Shown here one piece after another: positions 53,701 through 64,000 of a stretch of DNA of 64,000 nt (its first letter is position 1; every line of letters begins with the position of its first letter). The notes beneath the pieces are model-generated. The model was given only the letters and a program-made list of their open reading frames with translations, had not been told where the DNA came from and made no database searches. The position numbers were made by a program, and so were the translations under genes. The DNA comes from Portunus trituberculatus. Taxonomy: Eukaryota; Arthropoda; Malacostraca; Decapoda; Portunidae. The stretch is from the NCBI RefSeq assembly GCF_017591435.1, contig NC_059259.1:1292172-1356171 (forward strand), given 5' to 3'.

Positions 53701-54495
53701 GCCTCAGCACACGTAGAAAAGTTAGCCAGCGGATGGATAAAAGTGCTAAGGTCTGTGAATCAAGGCCAATCTGCTTTGTCTAAAACCTAGCGTGGGGGCT
53801 GGGACTGTGGCTCAGATTTCACAGATTCCAATAAAATCAGAAAGTGGTCACTACCGTGAAAATCCGGTAGGACTCGCCAATTAAAATCAAGGAAAGAATT
53901 AGATGTACAAAGAGAAAGATCGATAGCTGTAAAAGTCCCAGTAGGACTGTGGAAATGTGTAACATCCCCCAGAATTTAAAATCTCCAATCCCTCATACTC
54001 AATAAAAGAACCGATTAAAATCCCACGAGGATTACTAGCACCTTTATCCCACAATTGGTGACGGCCGTTAAAATCTGCCAACAAAAGAAAAGGCGGAGTC
54101 AGCTGACGCACCAGGCCGTCAAGCTCAGCCCTGGAGACAGGAAACCGAGGAGGGAGATATAAACTGCAGATGGTGTACAGTCGTCCCATAAAGACCTTAA
54201 CAGCAACCACCTGAAGGGGAGAGTTAAGTTGTACCGGGATAACAGGTATATCCTGACGGACTAGAATAGCTGTGCCACCGCGGTGGCCCTGGTCAGGGAA
54301 AGGAGTGTTATAAAAGGCACGATAGCCAGGAGGACTAGAATAAGTACTATCACCTATCTTAGTCTCTTGTAGAGCTACACAGGCTGGAGAGAACTGCGAC
54401 AGCAAAGCTCGGAGTTCCCCCCACGAGGCGCGAAGGCCTCTACAGTTCCATTGTAGAAGCTTGAAGACGACTATTTGGGTGCAGTGGACGAGCAT
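50763..54495 (-). pseudogene. Family A ORF2 in A11 (second tandem copy, complete EN)
   Basis: EN reads through from LLQWNCRGLRASWGELRALL near 54440 with QETKIGD, LADFNGRHQLWDKGASNPRG, so the GDFN block has Ala for Gly. RT holds GSDDIPYAFLRHMSDRAFSF near 53130 and YVDA (52459-52470), the same Asp to Ala change as A10. RNase H has EGFKSDAGVGFS, and the stop is at 50763. A frame opens at an ATG at 54495 (MLVHCTQIVVFK), overlapping the ORF1 stop; that ATG is not in A3, which reads CTCG there. Confidence 0.9.
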
Positions 54496-56351
54496 GCCTT
54501 TTGAGGCTGCCCGTGACTGACCTGACTAGAAATTAATCAAACGACAAAAAGACACCGGGAGTTGAGATATGCCGGGTCGTTAGACCGCAGCCTTTCGGCT
54601 TATCGGTGGGTGATGCGAACTATCATCCCTTTTACTGGTCCTCGGAGGACGAGGATCAGGCAGGACTGCACTTTCCGATACAATTGGTCCACGAGGGACG
54701 GCTGTGACAATATCATCGGACTTCTTCATGCTCACCCCGTCCTCATCATAAGAAGCCCGATCTGAGACGGAGGGCGTCACAGAAGGCTGGACAGAAACTA
54801 CTGGAGCTACCCTAGCAGAGCGGTCCCTGGAGGACTCACGATTATGAGCACCGGGAGAAAACTTAGACTGCTTATGCTGAGCTAAATCTAACGACTCCGC
54901 AGAGCCGCGGTGCCGCTTAGTTAGACCCTTGAAAGGCTTAGAAGATACAGGTGGCAAATGGACATCTACTACATGGGTGACTTTGGTCAAGTCCGTATTT
55001 TTCTCGTCACTTCTAAGAGATGACTCAACCGAGTCATCAGCCAAAATGGCAAACCTGTTAGCCAGATAAACAGGATCACCCGCCCCAACAGAGCGAGAGG
55101 TAGCAGGAGGAGTTGTCCGACAGACTCAGCCGAAGAGCGAGCGGCCAATGAAGCCTAGGATGTCGCATCAGTACCGCCCTTCTGGCGGTACAGGAGTTCA
55201 CGGCAGGCGCTACAGAGGCTATTAAACTGACTATTGGCAAGCTGTAGAATGTCCTGCTCCAGGCGATACCTGGGGCATTGCCTGGAACGTACCTGGTGAG
55301 CATCACGACAATAAAAACAATAAGCTGCACCATTGCAATGCTCCTCTGAATGCGAGTCGAGTGCAGAGCAATTACCACATCGGGAAGCTTCCTTACACGA
55401 GCTTTTCCCGTGACCGTACCCATAGCATGAGAAGCACTGAAGAGGGCGAGAAACAAAGCGCCTCACCCTAAGGTTGATAGGACCGATATTAACACGGTCA
55501 GGAAGGGTGGACCAAAAAAAGGTGAAAAGGAATATGTTGGAGGAGTTCCTCATCTTAGTAACCTTTTGTACTGAGCTAGGGCAAATTGCTAGTATTTCCT
55601 CTTCTGGGAATTCATAGAGGTCTTGGCTATAAACACAACCTTTTCTATAGTTAAAGGTGGAATGAGCCTTAACAGTCTCAAACATGCTGTCAGAAGGGCA
55701 TGGGAGATGTTGCAACATCCTAGCTTGCGTATGATCTTTTGCTCGCACAAGCACCCCCTTCCCATACTTTTTCACATTCCTCTCAGGAATCGTGCTGATT
55801 TCTTTGGACAGGTACCGGGAGGCATGGATGAAATTACCACGCCCATTTCTCTAGTACGCCACAAACCAACGTGGAGATGGGATCTGACGGACTGCTGGAA
55901 CTGATTTCTCTAAGTAGTTAGTTTTCAAAAACATTTGGGATGTAATCCATGTCACTGTCTGAAATATTACGTGACTGGAGAAATACAGTTTTAAAGCCAT
56001 GGCCGGCGAGGGGCAGAGATGCTACATGTTCATAAACGGGCTAAACGGGCTTCATCACATGACATAAACGTCACATAGCAACGGTTAGAAGGAAAGTCCT
56101 TATCATAAACCAGTCGAATGCGAACAACCGTACCATACGCCTTGAGATGTGAGTGCAAGGCGTGATAGGAAAATGATGGGTTAACATTATCATCAAGAGG
56201 GAGTCATATGCAGCAGAAACGCAACCCTCAGAAGAACTCCCAAAGGCCCTTGTGGAGGGGAATCCTCCTTCCCAGTCAGACCTGAAGATGACGTCTCGTG
56301 GGACAGGTCAGCCACCTCACGAGAACCTGAAGATTTTTTGTGTTTTCCCAT
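54475..56351 (-). pseudogene. Family A ORF1 in A11
   Basis: It starts at ATG 56351 (MGKHKKSSGSREVADLSHET) and contains the RRM region (about 56050-56190, damaged near 56180), middle block KAHSTFNYRKGCVYSQDLYE near 55650, and three knuckles near 55290-55430 (CFSCYGYGHGKSSC intact). The tail runs through SVSDRASYDEDGVSMKKSDD near 54740 and stops by TAG near the ORF2 start. Frameshifts occur near 55130, 55800 and 56180. It is very close in sequence to the ORF1 of A3 and A5. Confidence 0.87.
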
Positions 56352-56786
56352 AAAAAAAAAATAGTAACACAAAAAATTGGCTCCAGGGGCAAGGAAACCA
56401 CCTACTGGGACTACAATAGGAGTGAGCGGTGACTGCCGTGAACGGGGTACCTCGTCCCCATGTGGACCAGTCGTTTTAAAAAAAGGTCCCACATGATACG
56501 AAAGTTTGTCCACGACAGAGCTGAGACCCCCCCTCCCAAAGCATCCTAGCCTGGACACCCAACCATCCAGCACAGGACTGCCCCTATTGGACGATCCCTC
56601 CAGCGGGTGGCTCTGCTGGTCCACTGGCAGCCTACGTAGGAACCATTCAGTCTGGCCCATCACTGGCGACCTTACTAGCATGGGTAGCCCTCTCCCCCTC
56701 GAAAGGGCAGAGCAGGGACCTGAGCCCCCTCTAACCTAGCTCGCCAGGTCACAGGGGCACGCAAGCCCCCCCACCACGACAAGGCG

Positions 56787-57171
56787 GCCCAGAAAAGGAG
56801 ACTGCTGTTGGAGGCCCTTGTGGAGTGGAATCCTCCTTCCCACTCAGACCTGAAGATGACGTCTCGCGGGCCAAGTCAGCCACCTCACGAGAACCCCACA
56901 TGATACGAATGTTTGTCCACGACAGAGCAAAGTCCCAAAGCATCCCAGCCTGGACACCCAACCATCCAGCACAGGACGGCCCCTATTGAGCGATCCCTCT
57001 AGCGGGTGGCTCCACTGGTCCACTGGCCCCTCAATGGCGACCTTACTAGCATGGGTAGCCCTCTCCCCCTCGAAAAGGCAGAGCAGGGGCCTAAGCCCCT
57101 CTAGCCCAGCTTGCCAGGTCACAGGGGCACGCAAACCCCCCACTACGACAAGGCGGTTCCCATCTGGGGGG
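56787..57171 (-). repeat. A12: extra partial 5' region of family A
   Basis: After a first 5' UTR end (to about 56786, ACGACAAGGCGG) the sequence jumps back to GAGACTGCTGTTGGAGG of the ORF1 start region and repeats the 5' UTR with deletions. It ends at the true terminus CATCTGGGGGG (57171). It lacks the ATG region of ORF1 between about GAGAACC and CCACATGATACG. Confidence 0.88.
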
Positions 57172-57174
57172 AGG

Positions 57175-57187
57175 GGGAAATGGCAGA
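57175..57187. repeat. Target-site duplication of the A10-A12 insertion, right copy
   Basis: GGGAAATGGCAGA, a few bases after the 5' G-run, matching 47058-47070. Confidence 0.92.
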
Positions 57188-58020
<833 letters not shown>

Positions 58021-58190
58021 TTCAACAGAGGCCACGAAAATCTATGGATTCTTATGAGTACCGGGGTACTCCTGTGTGGGTATCACAGGCGTGGTAGCTG
58101 GCCGATCTTCCTCAAGAAGGCACAAGTAAGACGAAGGACAGCAGGTTGCTAAGAAAGGTGGACGCCTGAGGCCGCCAAGAGGGTGGGGGG
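58021..58190 (-). mobile_element. Family B 3' end, minus copy (distal part)
   Basis: The reverse complement of about 58056-58190 matches about 57889-58015 of the plus copy: PTLLAASGVHLS, stop, then the same 3' UTR (CAACCTGCTGTCCTTCG, CTTGTGCCTTCTTGAGGAAG, ACACAGGAGTACCCC). The two copies are tail to tail around a spacer of about 40 bases. The upstream part of this minus copy resumes at 62976-63125. Confidence 0.8.
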
Positions 58191-58415
58191 GGGGGGAGGA
58201 TTTAAAATTTAGCGCCGCAACGGCGGAGGTCATATGGCGCCGTTACAAAAAAAGTAAAAAGAAAATATGAAAGAAAAGGAAACAAAGGGATTAAAAAAAT
58301 TTAATAGTAAAAACATCGTAAAAAACTAACTAAAAGCAATTAAAAATTATACAATTAAAAGTATCTAAAATAGATTAACAAATAAGTAAATACAACAAAA
58401 TTAAATAAATAAAAT

Positions 58416-60290
58416 TCACATATTTGGGAGAAGGCCCGCTTCTCCCAAAAAACTAAAAACATCATGGCCTTGGGCCAGGCACTCTGGCCCAAGGGCCTTT
58501 GAGATATAATAGACACCGCTATCTCTACGTAAGGTTGAGTGTCCCTGGTCAGGAGGTACCTTTGTGTAAGGTACATGTGACCTATACGAAATCGCGCCAA
58601 TAAAGTCTGTTCACGGCGATCCCGCACATGGGTGTAAGTTCACTGAGGGAGTGTGGAAGTACTAATCTCTCCCATTTTTGAGGTTGCAACCCCCGTTAGC
58701 CATCTCCTCTGCCAAAGTGCAGCAACTGCCTCGCGAATTACAGGAAATACATCTCGGAACGGAATAGGGTCAAGAGATGGAGCGCGACTTGGTGCCTCTT
58801 TAGCGAGGCGGTCTGCGTGTTCATTCCCTGGAACACCAACGTGACCAGGGACCCAACAGAACCCAACACGATATCCTCTTCTGGTAAGTAGGTATAGCCA
58901 CTCCAGGGCTGATAAACAAGAGGATTAAGAGAGACAGTGCAAGAGAGAGCAGTAAGAGCACTGCGAGTCACTAAAAATTGTAAAAGACAAAACCGGCAGA
59001 GTAAAAATAATCTGTAAAGCTTAAACTATGGCAGACAGCTCCGCAGTAAAGACGGAGGCTACCGAAGGAAGGCTGCAACACCGATAAAAAGAGGGGAGAA
59101 CTACACTAAACCTGACGCCTGCGTCGGATTTGGAACCATCAGTAAAAACAGGAGTGTCATTAGAATGGATAAAAAAGTGTTCTAAAAACCGAGTGTGCGA
59201 CAGAGCTGGCAAAAAATCCTTCTTGTCATACGTGGCAGGAGGGCATAATGAGATAACTGGAAGTTGCCAATAACCAACTCGCGGGAGACGGAAAGAGTAC
59301 ACAGGAGTAGGGTCGCTAGATAACTCTGCCATGAGATTTGCAACTCGCAGGCCAAAAGGTTTAGGGAGACTCGGTCGAGTGACATACGCCTACGAGTCCC
59401 GCAACATTAACACAGGGGACAGAATCAGGAAGACGGTGGGTGCGAAACCAACACCGGAGCATCGAAAACTGGCGCCGGAGGTCGAGCGGCCAGAAACCAG
59501 CATCCACTAGAAGGCTAGTTATTGGAGATGTCCGAAATGCACCCGTAGCCAAGCGGACCCCAGCATGATGCACGGGGTCAAGCGTGCGTAGTCGTGCATC
59601 CGTTGCGGATGAGTAGATCTCACAGCCGTATTCCAGCTTCGGAAGTATGAGTGTACGGTGAAGCAGCAGCAACGTGTCCCTGTCCGCACCCCAAGAGGTG
59701 TGACTTAAAACCCGAAGGGATAATGCCTGCCGACAAGACGCCTTAAGAGAACGAAAATGGGGAACCCAGGTGAGACGGTTGTCAAATAAAAGGCCAAGAT
59801 ATCGAGACGACTCCACGCATGAGAGGCGTCTATTGGCGAGGTATAAATCAGGGTCTGGATGGACACCACGGTTGCGACAGAAATGCATAGCTACGGTTTT
59901 CGAGGTGGAGAATCGAAAACCGTTCATGTTGGCCCAACTGGGCACCCTATTGATCGCCAGTTGGAGCTTGCGCTCAATCAGTGACATCCTAGCAGCAGCA
60001 AAAGAAATACATAAATCATCATCATATAAGGAGCTGTGTATGCCATCTGGGAGAGTATTAATCACACCATTTATGGCGACTGCAAATAATGTAACACTAA
60101 GAATACTTCCCTGTAGAACGCCGTCATTTAGAGCAGTAGCCTCAGAGAGAACACTCCCCCACTCGAACCCGTAAAAAACGTCTAGATAAAAATTGTTGGA
60201 TAAAAAGAGGAAGATGGCCACGAAGGCCAAAATTGAACAAAGACTGTAAAATGCCACGACACCAAGCCGTGTCGTAGGCCTTCTCCACCG
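58416..60290 (-). pseudogene. Family A ORF2 remnant in A13
   Basis: It contains RT from VEKAYDTAWCRGILQSLFNF (60270) onward: VLQGSILSVTLFAVAINGVI near 60090, active site YDDDLCISF near 60010 (Val to Asp in YVDD), and thumb RSLKASCRQALSLRVLSHTS. RNase H has TDGSKSDAGVRFSVVLPSFY near 59130 and VFQGMNTQTASLKR near 58800. The C-terminal knuckle is deleted at 58528. EN and the RT N-terminus are deleted except a short EN piece (LQETMLG to PFPDQ) near 60300-60460. Confidence 0.87.
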
Positions 60291-60479
60291 TGGTGGCCCT
60301 AGTCAGGGAAAGGAGTACTAAAAAAGGCACAATAGCCAGGAGGACTAGAATAAAGTACTATCACCTAGCATAGTCTCTTGTAGAGCTACACAGGCTGGAG
60401 AGAAGTCCGACAGCAAAGCTCGGAGTTCCCTCCACGAGGCGCGAAGGCCTATACAGATTTACTGTAGAAGCTTGAAGAT

Positions 60480-62347
60480 GAGTATTGAAGTGCAGTGGAC
60501 GGGCGAGCCTTTTGAAGGGGCTGCCCGTGACTCGCCTGACTAGAAATATTCAAGCAACGAGAAGACACCGGGAGTTGTCATGTTCCAGGTCGTTGGATCG
60601 CTGCCTTTCGGCTTACCGGCGAGTGATGCGAACCATCATCACACCTACCGGTCATCGGAGGACGAGGGTCAGGCTTGAATGCACTTTTTGACACAGTTGG
60701 TCCACGAGAGGCAGCTGTGACAATATCATCAGACATCTCCATGGGAAGACCATCCTCATCACAAGAAGTCCGATCTGAGACAGAGGATGTCATAAAAGGC
60801 TGAGCAGAAACTATTGGAGCTACCCTAACTGAGCGGTCCCTGGAGGACTCACGAGCGTGTGCACCGGGAGAAACCTATCGACTCCGCAGAGCCGCGGTGC
60901 CGTTTGGTCATGCCCTTCAAAGGCTTAGGCGATGGAGGAGGCAAATGGACATCAACGACATGGGAAAGTTTGGTCAAGTCCGTATTATTCTCGTCGCTTC
61001 TTACAGGTGACTTAACTGAGTCATCGGAAAAAGGGCAAACCTATTTGCCAAATGAACAGGACCACCCGCCCCAACAGAGCGAGAGGTAGCAGGAGTTGTC
61101 TTCGGACCGGCAGACTCAGCGAAGAGCGAGCGGCCAATGAAGCATAGGATGTCGCACTAGTACCGTCCTTCTGACGGTAGAGGAGTTCACGGCGGGCGCT
61201 ACCGAGATTGATAAATTAACTATTGGCAAGCTGTAGAATGTCCTGCTCCAGGCGATACCTGGGGCATTGCCTGGAACATACCTGGTGAGCATCACGGCAA
61301 TGGAAACAATAAGCTGCACCATTGCAATGCTCCTCTGAATGTGAGTCTTGTGCAGAGCAATTACCACATCGGGAAGCTTCCTTACACGAGCTTTTGCTGT
61401 GACCGTAGCCATAGCATGAGCACTGAAGAGGGCGAGAAACAAAACGCCTTACCCTAAGGTTGATAGGACCGATATGAACACAGTCAGGAAGGGTTGAATC
61501 AACAAAAGTGAGAAGGACCATGTTGGAGGAGTTCCTCATCTTAGTCACCTTTTGCACAGAAGTAGGACACATTGCTAGTATTTCCTCCTCTGGAAATTCA
61601 TAAAGGTCTTGACTATAAACACAACCTTTGCTATAATTAAAGGTGGGATGAGCCTTAACAGTCTCAAACATGCTGTCAGAAGGGCACGGGAGATGTTGCA
61701 ACATCCTCGCTTGTGTAATATCTTTAGCTCGCACTAGCACCCCTTCACCATATTTCTTGAGGTTTCCCTCAGGAATAGTGCCGATTTTTTTGGCAAGATA
61801 CCGGGAGGCATGAATGAAGTTCCCACGTCCATTTCTATAGTACGCCACAAACCAACGAGGAGGCGGGATCTAGCGGACCTCAGGAACTGGATTCTCTAAA
61901 TAGTTTTCAAAAACATTTGGGATGTAATCCATGTCAGTCTGAAATATTACGTGACTGGAGAAATTCAGTTTTAAAACCATGGCTGGCGAGGGGCAGAGAT
62001 GCTACATGTTCATATGCTAAACGGGCTTCATCACATGACATAAACGTCACATACCAGCGGTTAGAAGGAAAGTCCTCGTCATAAACCAGTCAAATGCGAA
62101 CAACCGTGCCATACGCCTTGAGAAGTGAGTGCAAGGCGTGATAGGAAAATGATTGGTTAACATTTACCATCAAGAGGAAATCATATGCAGCAGAAACGCA
62201 ACCCTCAGAAGAACTCCCAGAATACGAGACTTCTGCGGGAGGCCCTTGTGGAGGGGAATCCTCCTTCCCACTCAGACCTGAAGATGACGTCTCGTGGGCC
62301 AGGTCAGCCACCTCACGAGAACCTGTAGAATTTTTGTGTTTTTCCAT
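60480..62347 (-). pseudogene. Family A ORF1 in A13
   Basis: Starts at ATG 62347 (MEKHKNSTGSREVADLAHET). An RRM-like region lies near 62050-62190 (MVNVNQSFSYHALHSLLKAY). A long open middle covers 61216-61848 (YYRNGRGNFIHASRYLAKKI; LVRAKDITQARMLQHLPCPS). The knuckles are near 61280-61430, the first written CSCYGYGHSKSSC after loss of one residue. The tail PVSRKAAIQRPGT is near 60580. Frameshifts lie near 61030, 61440, 61860 and 62090. It shares substitutions such as LVRAKDITQARM with A8. Confidence 0.86.
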
Positions 62348-62802
62348 ATAAAAAAAAACAGTAACACAAAAGATTAGCCCCAGGGGCAAGGGAAACCACC
62401 TACTGGGACGACAATGGGAGCGAGCGCTGGCTGCCGTGGACGGGGTACCTCGTCCCCATGCGGACCAATCGTTTTAAAAAAAAAGACCCCACATGATGCA
62501 GAAAGTTTATCCACGACAGAGCTAAGACCCCCCTCCCAAAGCATCCCAGCCTGGACACCCAACCATCCAGCACAGGACTGCTCCTATTGGGCGATCCCTC
62601 CAGCGGGTGGCTCCACTGGTCCACTGGCAGCCTACGTAGGAACCATTTAGTCTGGCCCCTCACTGGCGACCGTACTAGCATGGGTAGCCCTTTCCCCCTC
62701 GAAAGAGCAGAGCAGGGGCCCAAGCCCCCTCTAGCCTAGCTCGCCAGGTCACATGGGCACGCAAGCCTCCCTACCACGACAAGGCAGTTCCCATCTGGGG
62801 GG

Positions 62803-62975
62803 ATGGATGGATGGATTTTGTTTAAGGCGCCGCAACGGGTGAGGTCATTTGGCGCCGCTTCAATAATTTAAAAAGACAGCAGTTAAAAAAAAAAAATTAT
62901 ATATAAAGGCAGTTAAAAACAGTAGAGTATCTAAAAACTAAAAAAGACAATAAAACTAAATAAAATATTAAAATG
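62803..62975 (-). mobile_element. Family A copy A14 (3' UTR stub)
   Basis: Only the (GGAT)n tail (about 62801-62815), hairpin pair (62826-62831 and 62851-62856) and about 120 bases of A-rich 3' UTR are present. Then family B sequence begins at about 62976. A 5'-truncated insertion. The A13 5' terminus abuts its tail directly, head to tail. Confidence 0.88.
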
Positions 62976-63125
62976 ATATGTTGAGAGAGGAGGCGTGGAC
63001 ATTGAAGCAGGAAATGATCCGTGGCCTCAGGGTAGTCCTATACCAAGGGCAGAATGGGTCACAAGACTGATGTAGGCGATGCAAGTGAGCATTGAGCATG
63101 GTGTGGCCCAGGCGGAGATGGGCAA
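62976..63125 (-). mobile_element. Family B ORF2 end, minus copy (proximal part)
   Basis: The minus strand reads HLRLGHTMLNAHLHRLHQSC, DPFCPWYRTT, then CFNVHASSLNI, the same block as TYLHRLRLSCDHFCPWCRTT in the plus copy. The second zinc Cys is Tyr here. It continues, after about 4.8 kb of nested family A DNA (A14 and A13), at 58190-58056, with about 20 codons missing at the break. On the right it abuts the tail of family C. Confidence 0.75.
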
Positions 63126-63126
63126 T

Positions 63127-63297
63127 GGTTTGTTTGTTTTATTAAATTTATTACGCATAATGCGTCAAACTGGTACTTAATTAACAATAGAGTAAAGGAT
63201 TCAACATATAAAGCTAAGCATATGTAAGTACATCAGCTAATTAGAACAGGCCGGAAAAGATCATCAGCCTCCAAATCTAGGGAAGCGAGCGAGGACA
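63127..63297 (-). mobile_element. Family C 3' UTR and tail
   Basis: A/T-rich untranslated end of the family C element. Reading the minus strand it passes an AATAAATTTAATAAAA segment (AATAAA-type signal) and ends in ACAAACAAA next to family B. The (ACAA)n-like tail marks the 3' terminus. Confidence 0.7.
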
Positions 63298-64000
63298 TTA
63301 TCCAGGGTTGTCACCCAGCAGGAGATGGCGGCACACGTCAATCAGCGGGACACCGCGAGGCAGCAGACCGTCCAACTCAGGGGAGTGTAGGCAGTGGTGC
63401 TCCAATGTGTTGCTGTCAGCAGCACCACACAAGGGACAGGAGCAGAAGTGTGGCACATCGGGCAGTCCAGCAACTTTCCACACCTTCCTGTAGCCAAGAC
63501 GGAGCCGGGCGGACACCACATTATGCCGCCTCACCATGACGCCTTTGCGGCGATACTTGTAACGATGGGAGCGAAAGGCGTCATAGTGCTGGATGGTGAC
63601 ACTCTCCTCCCTCTGGAAATCACGGGCCTGGTCGATGGAACGGAAGGTAGCAGCGCGAATGCAGGTCAGGGCAGCGGAGAGGGAGGGCACGTAGCCAATC
63701 GCAGGAAGAGGCAAAATGCAGGCTGCCTTAGTGAGGGCATCAACTCTGTCGTGGGGAGCAAGATTGACGTGAGAAGGAACCCACAAAAATTTGATGGTAA
63801 TACCCCTGGTATGCCCCAAGGTCAAGAGAGACAGAACAGGGTTTACAAGAGCAGGGAACTGTGGGGTGACGCTTGAAACGGCCCTGAGAGCAGACTGAGA
63901 GTCACAGATAATGACTGCACTCAGCCCGCGCCGACACAGAAAGCGGGCTGCATCCAGGATGCCACAAAGCTCGCAGTAGGTGGAGGAGGACGAATCTGGA
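63298..64000 (-). CDS. Family C RNase H domain and ORF2 C-terminus (partial)
   Basis: Open from the window edge to a stop at 63298, over 230 codons without interruption. The RNase H core shows a catalytic Glu in YCELCGILDAARFL, Asp in AVIICDSQSALRAVSS, and the last Asp in FLWVPSHVNLAPHDRVDALT; the first Asp block is beyond the edge. Then a helical linker (ARDFQREESVTIQHYDAFRS), VVSARLRLGYRKVW, and the zinc motif CSCPLCGAADSNTLEHHCLH end the protein at LLLGDNPG. The layout is that of RNase-H-bearing non-LTR ORF2 (I-type). The frame is intact, unlike most of the window, so this is a young copy. It is unrelated in sequence to family A beyond the shared fold. Confidence 0.85.
   Translation of the reverse strand, partial: PDSSSSTYCELCGILDAARFLCRRGLSAVIICDSQSALRAVSSVTPQFPALVNPVLSLLTLGHTRGITIKFLWVPSHVNLAPHDRVDALTKAACILPLPAIGYVPSLSAALTCIRAATFRSIDQARDFQREESVTIQHYDAFRSHRYKYRRKGVMVRRHNVVSARLRLGYRKVWKVAGLPDVPHFCSCPLCGAADSNTLEHHCLHSPELDGLLPRGVPLIDVCRHLLLGDNPG

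Larger units (their letters stand above)
47071..57174 (-). mobile_element. Family A compound insertion A10-A11-A12 (10.1 kb)
   Basis: One insertion bounded by a 13-bp duplication. On the left are the (GGAT)n tail and hairpin pair (47099-47104 and 47124-47129). The segment from 3' UTR to mid-EN then occurs twice in tandem: A10 (about 47201-50690) and A11 (about 50690-54178), with a period near 3.48-3.49 kb and only a few percent difference. A11 continues into EN, ORF1 and 5' UTR. A second partial 5' region (A12, about 56787-57171) follows before the terminal G-run. Removing the duplications leaves about 6.2 kb, the normal family length. Confidence 0.92.
58186..62802 (-). mobile_element. Family A copy A13 (4.6 kb, internally deleted, both termini)
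   Basis: A G-rich/GGA tail (58187-58200) and hairpin pair (AGCGCC 58211-58216, GGCGCC 58236-58241) form the left end. The 5' terminus CATCTGGGGGG ends at about 62802. Deletions remove part of the zinc motif and C-terminus (about 58528) and a large block from RT motif A to mid-EN (about 60290, GCCTTCTCCA joined to CCGTGGTGGCCC). ORF1 is present. It is nested, together with A14, inside a family B copy. Confidence 0.9.

Overview
This window is eukaryotic and looks like intronic or intergenic arthropod DNA. I infer a decapod crustacean from three things: the mass of AT, GA and CA microsatellites, the mix of non-LTR, Penelope and Tc1 relics, and two exon-like pieces of an ionotropic receptor. There is no bacterial-style gene organisation. 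Nearly all recognisable coding sequence is transposon-derived and broken. A 500-base run of N (6661-7160) is an assembly gap.

Host gene. Two plus-strand exons resemble an ionotropic (iGluR-like) receptor. One covers the end of the S1 lobe and M1 (4059-4359). The other covers the end of the S2 lobe just before M4 (23964-24093). Both have canonical splice sites. Between them lie about 19.6 kb of nested mobile elements and arrays. The pore/M2-M3 exon was not found.

Family A. The dominant component is one non-LTR retrotransposon of the RNase-H-bearing I/Nimb type, about 6.2 kb when complete and always on the minus strand. Its parts are: a 5' end starting CCCCCCAGATGGGAAC; ORF1 with an RRM-like fold and three zinc knuckles; ORF2 with AP endonuclease, reverse transcriptase (YVDD), RNase H and a terminal CCHC; an A/T-rich 3' UTR; a GGCGCC..GGCGCC hairpin with constant 25-base spacing; and a (ATCC)n or (TCC)n tail. 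Copies are A1 (1-484), A2 (5463-6660), A3 (7881-13717), A4 (13983-18202), A5 (27573-30178), A6 (30301-32173), A7 (32451-33120), A8 (33121-39174), A9 (39175-40078), A10-A12 (one 10.1-kb compound insertion, 47071-57174), A13 (58186-62802) and A14 (62803-62975). Target-site duplications are visible for A5 (14 bp) and A10-A12 (13 bp).

Other elements. A Jockey/CR1-like element (family J) is on the plus strand, nearly full length at 18555-21851, with three 3' fragments near 1.2, 2.1 and 7.2 kb. There are also an RTE-like RT fragment (32174-32450), an RNase H relic (27190-27558), a Penelope relic (40085-40900), an endonuclease fragment of another non-LTR element (40930-41547), two Tc1/mariner pieces (41594-41904 plus; 46380-46481 minus), two convergent 3' ends of a family B, and the RNase H end of a family C that runs off the right edge.

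Simple repeats. A nearly pure AT array of about 2.1 kb (21852-23937), a 350-bp TA array, and a roughly 4.1-kb CCACCA-type minisatellite (42180-46265) account for the longest open frames. None of those frames is a gene. Overall the window is a transposon graveyard in which self-nesting, internal deletion and tandem duplication can be reconstructed from visible junctions.
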